This document shows, one piece after another, positions 17,439 to 25,343 of a stretch of DNA of 64,000 bases. The notes beneath the pieces are model-generated. The model was not told the DNA's origin and searched no databases. It was given only the letters and a program-made list of their open reading frames with translations. Each line of letters opens with the position of its first letter. The stretch's first letter is position 1. Origin of the DNA: Streptomyces kurssanovii (GTDB lineage Bacteria > Actinomycetota > Actinomycetes > Streptomycetales > Streptomycetaceae); contig NZ_BMTN01000004.1 in the NCBI RefSeq assembly GCF_014649695.1, forward strand, positions 124,001-188,000. The letters are read 5' to 3'. The translations under genes and the position numbers were made by a program.

Positions 17439-17923
17439 TGCGGCCGGCTCCTCGGCGCGGGCCGTCGCACGGGTCTCAGGTTCTCGGCACCGGACAAGAG
17501 GGTAGGCCCTCTCCCGACGGAGCGGCCACGGCCACCAGAATTCCCGTCACGAAGGTCTCGGACGCCCGTTTCACGGCAGCCTTCGCGGACCTCCCCCAGA
17601 AGATCAACCGCTCCCTGAGCGCGCCGTCCGCCGACGGCCACGGAGCGATCTGGCTCGGCGCGCCCGTTCCGCGTCAGGTGGCCGATCCCGAGCCGCAGGC
17701 CCCCGCGCCCGGTCAGGCGGCCGACCCCGACCCACAGGAAGGGCCCGTGGGTGTCGGCGCGTCGGCCCTGCGTCTGCTGCCGGTGGTTCTGGCGGCGGCG
17801 TTGCTGCTGTGGTGGAGACGGCGCCGTCCGAATGCGGCTGCTACGGCAGGGCCTCGGCGGAGCGCCGCCGCTCCCGCCACACGCGACGGGGCCCGACGCG
17901 GAAGTCAGGACGATTTCTTCTGA
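17438..17923 (+). CDS. Small single-span membrane protein, coupled to upstream gene
   Basis: A 161-residue frame starting in the TGATG stop/start overlap of the preceding gene. The stretch around ARFTAAFADLPQKINRSLSAP has good Streptomyces codon bias, followed by a Pro/Gln linker, one hydrophobic segment (ALRLLPVVLAAALLLWW) and a basic tail. It resembles an anchored protein with an extracytoplasmic N-terminus, but there is no signal peptide at the start. Function unknown. The 3' end overlaps the convergent MFS gene by 19 bp. The first 30 codons have poorer bias, so the true start may be further in. Confidence 0.5.
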   Translation: MRPAPRRGPSHGSQVLGTGQEGRPSPDGAATATRIPVTKVSDARFTAAFADLPQKINRSLSAPSADGHGAIWLGAPVPRQVADPEPQAPAPGQAADPDPQEGPVGVGASALRLLPVVLAAALLLWWRRRRPNAAATAGPRRSAAAPATRDGARRGSQDDFF

Positions 17924-19290
17924 AGAGAAGCCGGCTGCGCCGGATGTGCCGGGTGTGCCGGCTGCGCCGGGTGTGCCGGCCGGAGGCCGGCGACCGCCGG
18001 GGCCGGGGCCGGGAGCGAGGTCCGCGCCCGGCGCGTCCACAGCAGGGCGCCCGTGAACAGGACCGCGCTGCTCACCAGCCAGGGCAGCGGCCCGATCGGC
18101 AGGGAGCCCGCGACCAGACCGGTGAGGGCGGCGGTCGACTGGAGCGCGAGGGACTTCACCGACAGCGCGGTCGCACGGATGGTGCTGTCGACGCGGTGGT
18201 GGAGGAGGTCGTTCTCGTTCGGGCCGGCGGCGCCGAGGCCGAGGTAGACGAGCGCGTAGCCGGCGACGGCGAGGATTAGGGAGGCCGGTCCGTCCCATGC
18301 CGCCGTCACGCCCAGCAGCGTCAGCCCGCAGGCCCCCGTGCCGATGCTCGCGAGTACGGCGTGCTCGCTGCTGCCCGTCAGCCGGGCGGCCCACGGGGCG
18401 CAGTGGCTCCCGACTGCCGTGCACACGAATCCCGCGCAGGCCAGTGCCGCGTACAGCACCGCGCCCGACTCCGGGGCGCCGGTCAGCCGGGCGGCCCTTC
18501 CCGGGGTGAGCAGCTCCAGGACCGCCAGCGCCGCGCCCACGGCTCCCGTTGTCAGCAGGACCCGCCGGATCAGGGCGTCCCGCACACCGAGGCGCAGCCC
18601 GCCCAGCATCGTCGCCGGGACGCCGCGGAGCACCCCGCGCAGCGTGGCCGGTGGACGGGGCGGCTCCGGCAGGGCGGTGAGCACGTACGCGACGAAACCG
18701 ACACCGACGGCCGCACCGAGCAGGCCGGGTACCGACAGCGGCAGTACGAGGCCGCCGGTGGCGTCGGCCAGCCGGGCGCCCGGGTCGGGGCCGAGACCGA
18801 GCAGGAGCGGCAGCGCCCCGCCGAGGAGGGTGCCGGCGGCGAGCGCGGCGGCCGATGCGGTGTTGCCGCGCGCCAGGCCCGTGCGCAGCTCGGCGCCCGC
18901 GCCGGAGTGGGCCTGGACGGTGTCCACGTACCAGGCCTCCGCGGGGCCGCTGGACAGGGCGCGGCCGGAGCCCATCAGGAACATGGCGACGGCGAGCGCC
19001 CACACGGTGGTTCCGAGTGCCATCACGGTCAGGGCGCACAGGTTGAGCAGACCCGCCGCGGCGAGGACGGGCCGGCGGCCGAGGACGTCGGACAGGCCGC
19101 CGGTGGGCAACTCCATGACGGACACGGTGAGGGAGTGGACGGCGAAGAGCCCGGCGACGACGGCGAGGCTCATCCCGCGTTCGGTCAGCAGCAGGACCTG
19201 GGACGGTACGTAGAGGCCGACGGGGAGCCAGAAGAGGAACGTGACGGTGGCGAAGCGGCGGCCGGCGGCGCGGGGGTCCAGCGGCTTCAC
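17905..19290 (-). CDS. MFS transporter, coupled to an ArsR-type repressor
   Basis: A 461-residue 12-helix major facilitator protein. MELPTGGLSDVLGRRP holds motif A, and SSGPAEAWYVD lies in the helix 4 region. The C-terminus ends in an odd Pro-Ala-His/Gln-Pro repeat followed by LQKKSS. The GTG start overlaps the stop of the upstream regulator by four bases (GTGA), so they form one operon. A drug or metabolite efflux role under that regulator is likely; the substrate is unknown. Confidence 0.82.
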   Translation of the reverse strand: MKPLDPRAAGRRFATVTFLFWLPVGLYVPSQVLLLTERGMSLAVVAGLFAVHSLTVSVMELPTGGLSDVLGRRPVLAAAGLLNLCALTVMALGTTVWALAVAMFLMGSGRALSSGPAEAWYVDTVQAHSGAGAELRTGLARGNTASAAALAAGTLLGGALPLLLGLGPDPGARLADATGGLVLPLSVPGLLGAAVGVGFVAYVLTALPEPPRPPATLRGVLRGVPATMLGGLRLGVRDALIRRVLLTTGAVGAALAVLELLTPGRAARLTGAPESGAVLYAALACAGFVCTAVGSHCAPWAARLTGSSEHAVLASIGTGACGLTLLGVTAAWDGPASLILAVAGYALVYLGLGAAGPNENDLLHHRVDSTIRATALSVKSLALQSTAALTGLVAGSLPIGPLPWLVSSAVLFTGALLWTRRARTSLPAPAPAVAGLRPAHPAQPAHPAHPAQPASLQKKSS

Positions 19291-19955
19291 GAGCCGTCCT
19301 CCGTTGCTGACTCCGTGCCGGCCTTCGCGCTGTTCGCTCCCGCGTCCGGCTCCGTTCCGCGCGCCCCGGTTTCCGGGGCGAGTGCCAGCCCGGCCGTGAA
19401 GAGCACGACCTGCTCGGTGCGAGGGTCGCCCTCGTCGCGGGCGGCGAGCTCGCTCACGGTGCGTTCGAACGTCGCCCACAGTTCGGTGAGCGACTCCGGC
19501 GTGAGGCGGGCCACCAGGTCGGTGAAGCCGGACGGCTCCAGCCACTCCCCGTCGAGCCTGCCGGTGTCGAGGTCCTCCTGGTGTCGGGCCAGGGACCGTG
19601 CCAGGTGGTCGAGTTGGGCGCGGCGGGCCACGTCGACGAACGCCCGCGCCTCCTGTGAGCCGGCCATCGCGGCGTTGCTCCAGCTGGTGACCTCGTGGAC
19701 GGACCTCCAACGCCGCTCGCGGCCGTCGCGGTGCTCGGCCTCCGCGATGAACGCGTACTTGGCCAGCACCCGAAGGTGGTAGCTGGTCGACGCGGACGAC
19801 TCGCCCGTCCTGACGGCGAGTTCGCTCGCGGTGGCCGGCCCCTCCATGCGCAGCAGGCCCAGCAGGCGGATCCGCAGGGGGTGCGTGAGTGCTTTGAGGG
19901 CGGCGGCGTCCTGGCGGGGATCGAGTACGCGGCGGCGGTGTTCGGCTTCGGTCAC
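19287..19955 (-). CDS. ArsR-family winged-helix transcriptional regulator
   Basis: A 222-residue regulator. The N-terminal winged helix (ALTHPLRIRLLGLLRMEGPATASELAVRTGESSAST..YHLRVLAKY) is of the ArsR/HTH_20 type and lacks the metal-binding ELCVCD motif, so it probably senses an organic ligand through its longer C-terminal half. It is the first gene of the operon with the MFS transporter. A palindrome about 30 bp upstream is a likely autoregulatory operator. Confidence 0.85.
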   Translation of the reverse strand: MTEAEHRRRVLDPRQDAAALKALTHPLRIRLLGLLRMEGPATASELAVRTGESSASTSYHLRVLAKYAFIAEAEHRDGRERRWRSVHEVTSWSNAAMAGSQEARAFVDVARRAQLDHLARSLARHQEDLDTGRLDGEWLEPSGFTDLVARLTPESLTELWATFERTVSELAARDEGDPRTEQVVLFTAGLALAPETGARGTEPDAGANSAKAGTESATEDGS

Positions 19956-19985
19956 GGGGCGAGCGTAGGGCGGGCCGCGTACTTG

Positions 19986-20001
19986 GCAAAATAGTTTTTG
20001 C
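19986..20001. promoter_or_regulatory. AT-rich palindrome, candidate operator of the ArsR-type gene
   Basis: GCAAAATAGTTTTTGC has 6-bp arms (GCAAAA/TTTTGC) around 4 bases. It lies in the only AT-rich patch of the region, 30 bp upstream of the regulator start and about 100 bp from the divergent permease gene. Confidence 0.5.
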
Positions 20002-20104
20002 AGAATTTATTTGGGAGTCTTGCCCCTCCGGCGTCGGCGGAACACTCATGCGGCTCTCATGCGGGCCTTAACTCCTCATCACGCCGCGTCCATACCGTCA
20101 CGCC

Positions 20105-21556
20105 ATGTTCTTCACCTACCTCCGGCGTGAACTCCGCCGCCGCAGAAAGGCGGCGCTCGTCGTCGCCTCGGGGCTCGCCCTCGGGATCGCGCTGGTCATC
20201 GTCGTCAACTCCGTGTCGTCCGGGATGAACCGCGCCCAGGACGAGGTCCTGGAATCGCTGTACGGGCTCGGCACCGACATGACCGTCACCAAGGCCGCGG
20301 AGCCGCCCGGCGAGGGCGAGACCGTGCGGCGGCCCCGCTTCCGGTTCGACGCCAAGGACGAGGGCGACGACGCGGAGCAGAGCAGCGACATCGTCATGGT
20401 CCAGGGCTTCGAGACCCTCGCCTCCTCGACCGTCACCGAGGTCGCGAAGCAGGACGGCGTCGCGGGCGCGGTCGGCGGACTGAGCGTCAACGTCATGAAG
20501 GTCGACGGCGAGTTCAAGCGCGGGGCGGTGCAGCAGAAGCCCGGCCAGGGCGGGCCGGGCGCCGGTGGCGGCGCGGTGCGCGGCGGTGGGGCCGACTTCG
20601 ACGTCGACTCGTACACGGCGTACGGAACGGACGTCGCCCACCAGGAGCTCGGGCCTCTGACCTCCTCGACGATCACCTCCGGGCGGACCTTCAAGAAGAG
20701 CGAGACCGACGCGCGGGTCGCCGTCCTCGACAGCGCCTACGCGAAGGAGAAGAACCTCGGCCCGGGCAAGAAACTCACCATCTCCGGCACGGACTTCGAG
20801 ATCATCGGCCTCGCGACCGCGGACAGCGGCGACGCCGCGGCCGACGTCTATCTCCCGCTGGCCCAGGCGCAGAAGCTCGCCGACGCCAAGGACAAGGTGA
20901 CCACGGTCTACGTCCAGGCGACCGACTCGCAGAAGATCGACGGCGTCAAGGAGACCATCCAGAAGAACATCTCCGGTACGACCGTGACCACCTCCGCCGA
21001 CCTCGCGGAGACGGTCTCCGGATCGCTGTCCACGGCGTCCGACCTGGCGTCGGGCGTCGGCAAGTGGCTCTCCGTCCTGGTGCTGGCCGCGGCGTTCCTC
21101 GTCGCCGGACTGCTGACGTCCGCGGCGGTCAGCCGGCGCGTACGGGAGTTCGGCACGCTCAAGGCGCTCGGCTGGCGCAGCGGCCGGGTGACCCGGCAGG
21201 TCGCCGGTGAGGCCCTCGTCAACGGGCTCGTCGGCGGTGCGCTCGGGATCGCGCTCGGGCTCGCCGGTGCGTGGCTGATCACGACCTTCAGTCCGACGCT
21301 CACCGCTCAGCTCGGCGGCGGCGCCGGGGCGGGCGGAGGGGGCGGCCTCCGGGTCGCCGGTCCCGGCGGCGGTGGCGGACCCCTGCGGGACTCGGCCCAC
21401 CGCGCCCTCGACATCGCGCTCACCGCGCCCGTCTCGCTCACCACGATCGGCCTCGCCGTGACCCTCGCCGTCACCGGCGGTCTCGTCGCGGGCGGCTTCG
21501 GCGGCTGGCGGGCGTCCCGGCTGCGGCCCGCCGACGCGCTGCGGCGCGTCGAGTGA
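20105..21556 (+). CDS. FtsX/MacB-like ABC transporter permease
   Basis: A 483-residue permease. One N-terminal membrane helix (AALVVASGLALGIALVIVVN) leads to a large extracytoplasmic domain, then three C-terminal helices (LSVLVLAAAFLVAGLL..., LVGGALGIALGLAGAWL..., ITIGLAVTLAVTGGLV-like). This is the architecture of MacB/LolC-type mechanotransmission exporters. Two Gly-rich linkers (near GGPGAGGGA and GGGAGAGGGGG) are unusual. The ATPase gene follows 49 bp later. A role in antibiotic, peptide or lipoprotein export is inferred from the family. Confidence 0.88.
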   Translation: MFFTYLRRELRRRRKAALVVASGLALGIALVIVVNSVSSGMNRAQDEVLESLYGLGTDMTVTKAAEPPGEGETVRRPRFRFDAKDEGDDAEQSSDIVMVQGFETLASSTVTEVAKQDGVAGAVGGLSVNVMKVDGEFKRGAVQQKPGQGGPGAGGGAVRGGGADFDVDSYTAYGTDVAHQELGPLTSSTITSGRTFKKSETDARVAVLDSAYAKEKNLGPGKKLTISGTDFEIIGLATADSGDAAADVYLPLAQAQKLADAKDKVTTVYVQATDSQKIDGVKETIQKNISGTTVTTSADLAETVSGSLSTASDLASGVGKWLSVLVLAAAFLVAGLLTSAAVSRRVREFGTLKALGWRSGRVTRQVAGEALVNGLVGGALGIALGLAGAWLITTFSPTLTAQLGGGAGAGGGGGLRVAGPGGGGGPLRDSAHRALDIALTAPVSLTTIGLAVTLAVTGGLVAGGFGGWRASRLRPADALRRVE

Positions 21557-21605
21557 CCCGGCCCGGAACGGGCCCCTTTTCTTCCACGTACAACAGGAGT
21601 TGATG

Positions 21606-22298
21606 ATGTACCAGCTCAGTGGCGTCACCAAGCGCTACCGGCGGGGCAAGGACAGTGTGAACGCCCTCGACGGCGTCGACCTGACCATCGAGGACGGCGG
21701 CCGGCTCGTCATCCAGGGCCCCACAGGAGGCGGCAAGTCCACGCTGCTGCAGATGCTCGGCGGCCTCGACCGGCCGAGCGAGGGCAGCGTGGTCCTCGAC
21801 GGGACGGACCTGGCGACCCTGCCGGAGGCGAGGCTGACGCGGGTGCGGGCGGAGAAGATCGGCTTCGTCTTCCAGAGCTTCAACCTGATCCCCACGCTGA
21901 CCGCGCAGGAGAACGTCGAGACGGCGCTCGTGCCGCTCCCTGGTCTCAAGGCGCGCGAACGCAGGGAACGCGCCGGTGAGGCGCTGGCCGCCGTCGGGCT
22001 CGGGGAGCGGCTGCGGCACCTGCCCGGCGAGCTGTCCGGCGGGCAGCAGCAGCGGGTCGCGATCGCGCGTGCGCTGGTGAAACGGCCGGCGGTACTGCTC
22101 GCGGACGAGCCCACGGGAAACCTGGACGAATCGATGCGCGACGAGATCATGGAGGTGCTGGAGGCGTTGTGGGAGGAGCACGCCTTCACGTTCGTGATGG
22201 TCACCCACGACTCGGCGCTGGCGCGCCGGACGAGGCGGATCGCGACGATCCGCAAGGGGCGGGTGACGGTGAAGGAACGAGCGGTCGACGCGGCGTAG
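21606..22298 (+). CDS. ABC transporter ATP-binding protein (LolD/MacB type)
   Basis: A 230-residue ATPase that powers the preceding FtsX-like permease. Walker A GPTGGGKST is at 38-46, the Q-loop is VFQSFNLIP, the signature LSGGQQQ is at 143-149, and Walker B with catalytic Glu is LLADEPT at 164-170. Of several stacked starts (TTG 21600, ATG 21603, ATG 21606), 21606 has the best spacing from AGGAG. The pair lacks an MFP-type partner gene, common in actinobacteria. Confidence 0.92.
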   Translation: MYQLSGVTKRYRRGKDSVNALDGVDLTIEDGGRLVIQGPTGGGKSTLLQMLGGLDRPSEGSVVLDGTDLATLPEARLTRVRAEKIGFVFQSFNLIPTLTAQENVETALVPLPGLKARERRERAGEALAAVGLGERLRHLPGELSGGQQQRVAIARALVKRPAVLLADEPTGNLDESMRDEIMEVLEALWEEHAFTFVMVTHDSALARRTRRIATIRKGRVTVKERAVDAA

Positions 22299-22337
22299 CG
22301 CGGGGCGGGCCGGCGGCGGCGTCGTGGCGCGGCCCGT

Positions 22338-22411
22338 TTGCCGGGGCTCCGCCCCGGGCCCCGCGCCGCAGTCGCCGGCGGGGCTTGAACCCGCCGACTT
22401 CAGCCCGTCCG
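22338..22411. repeat. Degenerate copy of the palindromic intergenic element
   Basis: The stretch GGGGCTCCGCCCCGGGCCCC, then CGCCGGCGGGGCTTGAACCC and CAGCCCGTCCGGCG, parallels in order the core of the elements at 33813 and 40111. It is the only recognisable content of the 425-bp gap between the ABC ATPase and murQ. I see no supported gene in the rest of 22299-22723. Confidence 0.5.
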
Positions 22412-22723
22412 GCGATCGCTGTCCGTGCCGGAGACGCGCGAGTCGCTCCGGCCGGAAGCCCCGGTCCGGACCCGGCCCCGCCCCGGTTCGATCCATGCCG
22501 CGGTGTCCCTGCCAGGGCGAGTCGCCGCATTCGCCGGCCAGGACCGTGGTCGAGGGGCTGGGGCCGCTGGGTGCCGAGCCGCCGCCGGCGGGCATCACCC
22601 CGGAGCAGTGCGTGGACCGACGCGATGTCGTCGCGGTCGTCGAGGACCGACGTGACGGATCGGACCGTCCCTCACCGGTGACGGGCCGGCAGGTGTGGCC
22701 GGCGGTCCTGGAAGTGACCCCGG

Positions 22724-23656
22724 TCAGGTCCCCGACGAGGCCGTGAGGGCCGCGCGCAGCTGGCCCGAGGTGCGGGCCAGGAGCGTGGCCGCCGTCGGGG
22801 CGTCGACGTCACCCAGGATCACCAGGATCGCGTTCTTCACCTCGCCGTCCGTCGCTTCCAGGGCCGACTCGATCTCCTCGTCGGACGCGCCCGTGGCCAG
22901 CGCCACGATGCGGCGGGAACGGGCGCGGAGTTTGTCGTTGGAGGCGCGGACGTCGACCATCAGGTTCCCGTACGTCTTGCCCAGGCGGATCATCGTGATC
23001 GTCGAGATCATGTTGAGCACCAGCTTCTGCGCGGTGCCCGCCTTCAACCGGGTGGAGCCCGTGAGGAGTTCGGGCCCGGTGACGACCTCGATGCCGTGTT
23101 CCGCGGCCGCGGCCAGCGCGCTGTCCGCGTTGCAGGAGAGCCCGATGGTGAGTGCGCCGAGGGCGCGGGCGTGTTCCACCGCGCCGATGGCGTACGGGGT
23201 GCGGCCGGACGCCGAGATGCCGACGACCGTGTCGTCGGCCGTGAGTTCCAGGCCGTCCAGGTCCGCCGCGGCCAGTTGCTTGCTGTCCTCCGCGCCTTCG
23301 ACGGCCTTGACCATCGCGGTCGGGCCGCCCGCGATCAGGCCGAGGACCTCCGACGGGTCGGTGTTGAAGGTGGGCGGGCACTCGCTGGCGTCGAGAACGC
23401 CCAGCCGGCCCGCCGTGCCGGCCCCCGCGTAGATCAGCCGGCCGCCGCGGGACATCCGCTCCGCGGTGCCGTCGATCGCGGCGGCGATGGCGGGCAGTTG
23501 CGCGGCGACGGCGGCGGGGACGGTCTCGTCCTCGCCGTTCATGATCCGGGCGATCTCGAGCGTCGGCAGCCGGTCGATGTCGGCGAGCTCGGGCCGGAAC
23601 GCCTCAGTGGTGAGAGTGGCCAGCTGGGCGCGGAGTTCACCGTAGGTGGAGGTCAT
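22724..23656 (-). CDS. murQ: N-acetylmuramic acid-6-phosphate etherase
   Basis: Cleaves the lactyl ether of MurNAc-6-P to give GlcNAc-6-P and D-lactate during cell-wall recycling; the product is the substrate of NagA encoded at the left of this window. The 310-residue protein has the SIS-fold sugar-phosphate loop GAGTAGRLGVLDASECPPTF, VVGISASGRTPY and the C-terminal motif TGASDEEIESAL. It lies 39 bp downstream of an RpiR-type regulator gene on the same strand. Confidence 0.95.
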   Translation of the reverse strand: MTSTYGELRAQLATLTTEAFRPELADIDRLPTLEIARIMNGEDETVPAAVAAQLPAIAAAIDGTAERMSRGGRLIYAGAGTAGRLGVLDASECPPTFNTDPSEVLGLIAGGPTAMVKAVEGAEDSKQLAAADLDGLELTADDTVVGISASGRTPYAIGAVEHARALGALTIGLSCNADSALAAAAEHGIEVVTGPELLTGSTRLKAGTAQKLVLNMISTITMIRLGKTYGNLMVDVRASNDKLRARSRRIVALATGASDEEIESALEATDGEVKNAILVILGDVDAPTAATLLARTSGQLRAALTASSGT

Positions 23657-23695
23657 GAAGAGCGGCTCGGCTTTCTTGGTGCGCGGGGGGTTCGG

Positions 23696-24610
23696 TCAGC
23701 GGGTGCGCGGGCTGTGGCGGTGCGCGAGGGCTTCGTACGAGGCGGCGAGGGCAGGGGCCGCCGACTCGTACGTGCGCTGGGCAACGCCTATGAACAGGCA
23801 GTCGACGACGAGCAGTTGGCTCGTGCGGGACGACATCGCGGCCGGCCGCAGCTCGCTCTCGCGGGCGGTCGACGTCGTCAGCACGTGGTCGGCGTACTGC
23901 GAGACCGGGCCGTCGGGGCGGCCGGTGATGGCGATCGTCGTGGCACCGCGGTCGAAGGCGACCCGCAGCGGCTCGATCACGTCACCCGTGGAGCCGGAGT
24001 GGGTGATCGCGATGGCCACGTCGCCGGAGCGCAGCTGCACGGCGTTGGTGACGGCGAGGTGCGGGTCGGCGTGGGCATGGGCGATCAGGCCGATGCGGAG
24101 GAGTTTCTGGGCGAGGTCCATGCCGACGAGTGAGGACGCGCCGACGCCGTAGATGTCGATACGGCGGGCGGTCGACGCGGCGGCCACCGCCGCGCCGAGC
24201 TGGACGGTGTCGAGACCGGCGGCGGTGTCGGCGAGGGTCTGCTGCTCGTCGTAGGCGAGCTTGGCGACGACGTCCGCGATGGGGTCGTCGACGGCGATGT
24301 CGGTGGTGATGGCAGGCGCCCGGCCGGACTCCTGGTGGGCGGCGAGACCGGCGAGCGCCAGGCGGAGGTCGCGGTAGCCGGGGTAGCCGAGCAGGCGGGC
24401 GGTGCGGACCACGGTGGCCTCACTGGTGCCGGTGAGCTCGGCGAGGCCGGTGACCGTGAGGGCCGCGCAGCCTGCCGGGTCGTCGGCGACGGCTTCGGCG
24501 ACCCGCTGCATGGAGCGGGTCATGGACGGCGAGAGCGTACGCACCTTGGCCGCGAGGGCGGCGGGGGCGGGAGCGTCACCGCTGAAAATTTCCTTCACTT
24601 GATTGGTCAC
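23696..24610 (-). CDS. RpiR/MurR-family regulator with SIS domain
   Basis: A 304-residue transcription factor. The N-terminal helix-turn-helix (TVTGLAELTGTSEATVVRTARLLGY) is followed by a SIS sugar-phosphate-binding domain (IDIYGVGASSLVGMDL, AITHSGSTGDVIEPL). Its cotranscription with murQ points to MurNAc-6-P or a relative as effector, like MurR in enterobacteria. The GTG at 24610 is chosen because a promoter ends 6 bp before it, which makes the mRNA leaderless. Confidence 0.88.
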   Translation of the reverse strand: MTNQVKEIFSGDAPAPAALAAKVRTLSPSMTRSMQRVAEAVADDPAGCAALTVTGLAELTGTSEATVVRTARLLGYPGYRDLRLALAGLAAHQESGRAPAITTDIAVDDPIADVVAKLAYDEQQTLADTAAGLDTVQLGAAVAAASTARRIDIYGVGASSLVGMDLAQKLLRIGLIAHAHADPHLAVTNAVQLRSGDVAIAITHSGSTGDVIEPLRVAFDRGATTIAITGRPDGPVSQYADHVLTTSTARESELRPAAMSSRTSQLLVVDCLFIGVAQRTYESAAPALAASYEALAHRHSPRTR

Positions 24611-24616
24611 ACTTGA

Positions 24617-24646
24617 AAGGTATTTTCGCGTTTCGGGTGGCGTCAA
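24617..24646 (-). promoter_or_regulatory. Promoter for leaderless rpiR-murQ mRNA
   Basis: On the minus strand: TTGACG, 18 bases, TACCTT, then 6 bases to the GTG start. Transcription would begin at or next to the start codon. The same interval must also hold the divergent promoter for the gene at 24667. Confidence 0.6.
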
Positions 24647-24666
24647 GACCCGGAGACAATGGGTGC

Positions 24667-25023
24667 ATGGACGACTCGAACCCACTGGAACAGGCTCTGC
24701 ACCGGGCCCGGGCCCTGGTCCTCACCGATCTGGCCGCCCGAGACGTAGCCGACGCGGGAGTCGTCTCCATGGTCGAGGACGCCGTCACGCACCGCCGCTG
24801 GTGGGTCGAGCAGTGGCCGGAAGGCGTCGAGTACGTCGCCGGTCTGGTCGCCCAGGACGTCCAGGACGCCCTGCTGGAGCGGCACGGCCGCTGGCCGCTG
24901 TGCCCGGTGTGCGACGCCGGCGACCCGCACGCCCTGGAGATCCAGCCGGAGCTCGGGCCCGACCCGCACTGGGTGTGCGGCAAGGCGGGCGTGGTGGTGG
25001 CACCCATAGGCGGCCTGACGTGA
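24667..25023 (+). CDS. Conserved hypothetical protein with Cys/His cluster
   Basis: A 118-residue protein of unknown function. A helical N-terminal half is followed by PLCPVCDAGDPHALE and DPHWVCGKAG near the C-terminus, three Cys and two His that could form a small metal site. It is translationally coupled (GTGA overlap) to the DUF4031 gene. It has no ribosome site and a GACAAT hexamer 6 bp upstream of the ATG, so it may be leaderless. Confidence 0.7.
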   Translation: MDDSNPLEQALHRARALVLTDLAARDVADAGVVSMVEDAVTHRRWWVEQWPEGVEYVAGLVAQDVQDALLERHGRWPLCPVCDAGDPHALEIQPELGPDPHWVCGKAGVVVAPIGGLT

Positions 25024-25286
25024 CGGTCTACATCGACCCGCCGACCTGGCCGGGGCACGGCCGCATGTGGTCCCACCTGGTCAGTGACGTGTCGTTCGAG
25101 GAGCTCCACGCCTTCGCCGCGTCCATCGGCTGCCCGCCGCGCGCCTTCGAACGCGACCACTACGACGTCCCCTCGCACCGCTACGCGGACGCCATCGCGG
25201 CAGGCGCGGTGGAGATCGGGTCGAAGGAGCTCGTACGCCGTCTCACGGGCGCGGGGCTGCGGCGGCCCAAGGGGCGTTCCGTCTGA
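25020..25286 (+). CDS. DUF4031 family protein
   Basis: An 88-residue protein beginning TVYIDPPTWPGHGRMWSHLVSD and containing FAASIGCPPRAFERDHYDVP, the DUF4031 pattern with several conserved His and Asp. Function unknown; the residues suggest a small metal-binding or hydrolase-like fold. The GTG start overlaps the previous stop by four bases, so the two genes form a unit. Confidence 0.78.
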   Translation: MTVYIDPPTWPGHGRMWSHLVSDVSFEELHAFAASIGCPPRAFERDHYDVPSHRYADAIAAGAVEIGSKELVRRLTGAGLRRPKGRSV

Positions 25287-25343
25287 GGGACCGGCGGAGG
25301 GGGAACCGGGCGGCCCGGACCCGTTCGCCCGGACGCGGTCCGC

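Noticed and set aside
22324-22746. A 140-codon frame between the ABC ATPase and murQ
   Set aside because: It overlaps the degenerate palindromic element, is Pro/Arg-rich and runs into murQ antisense.
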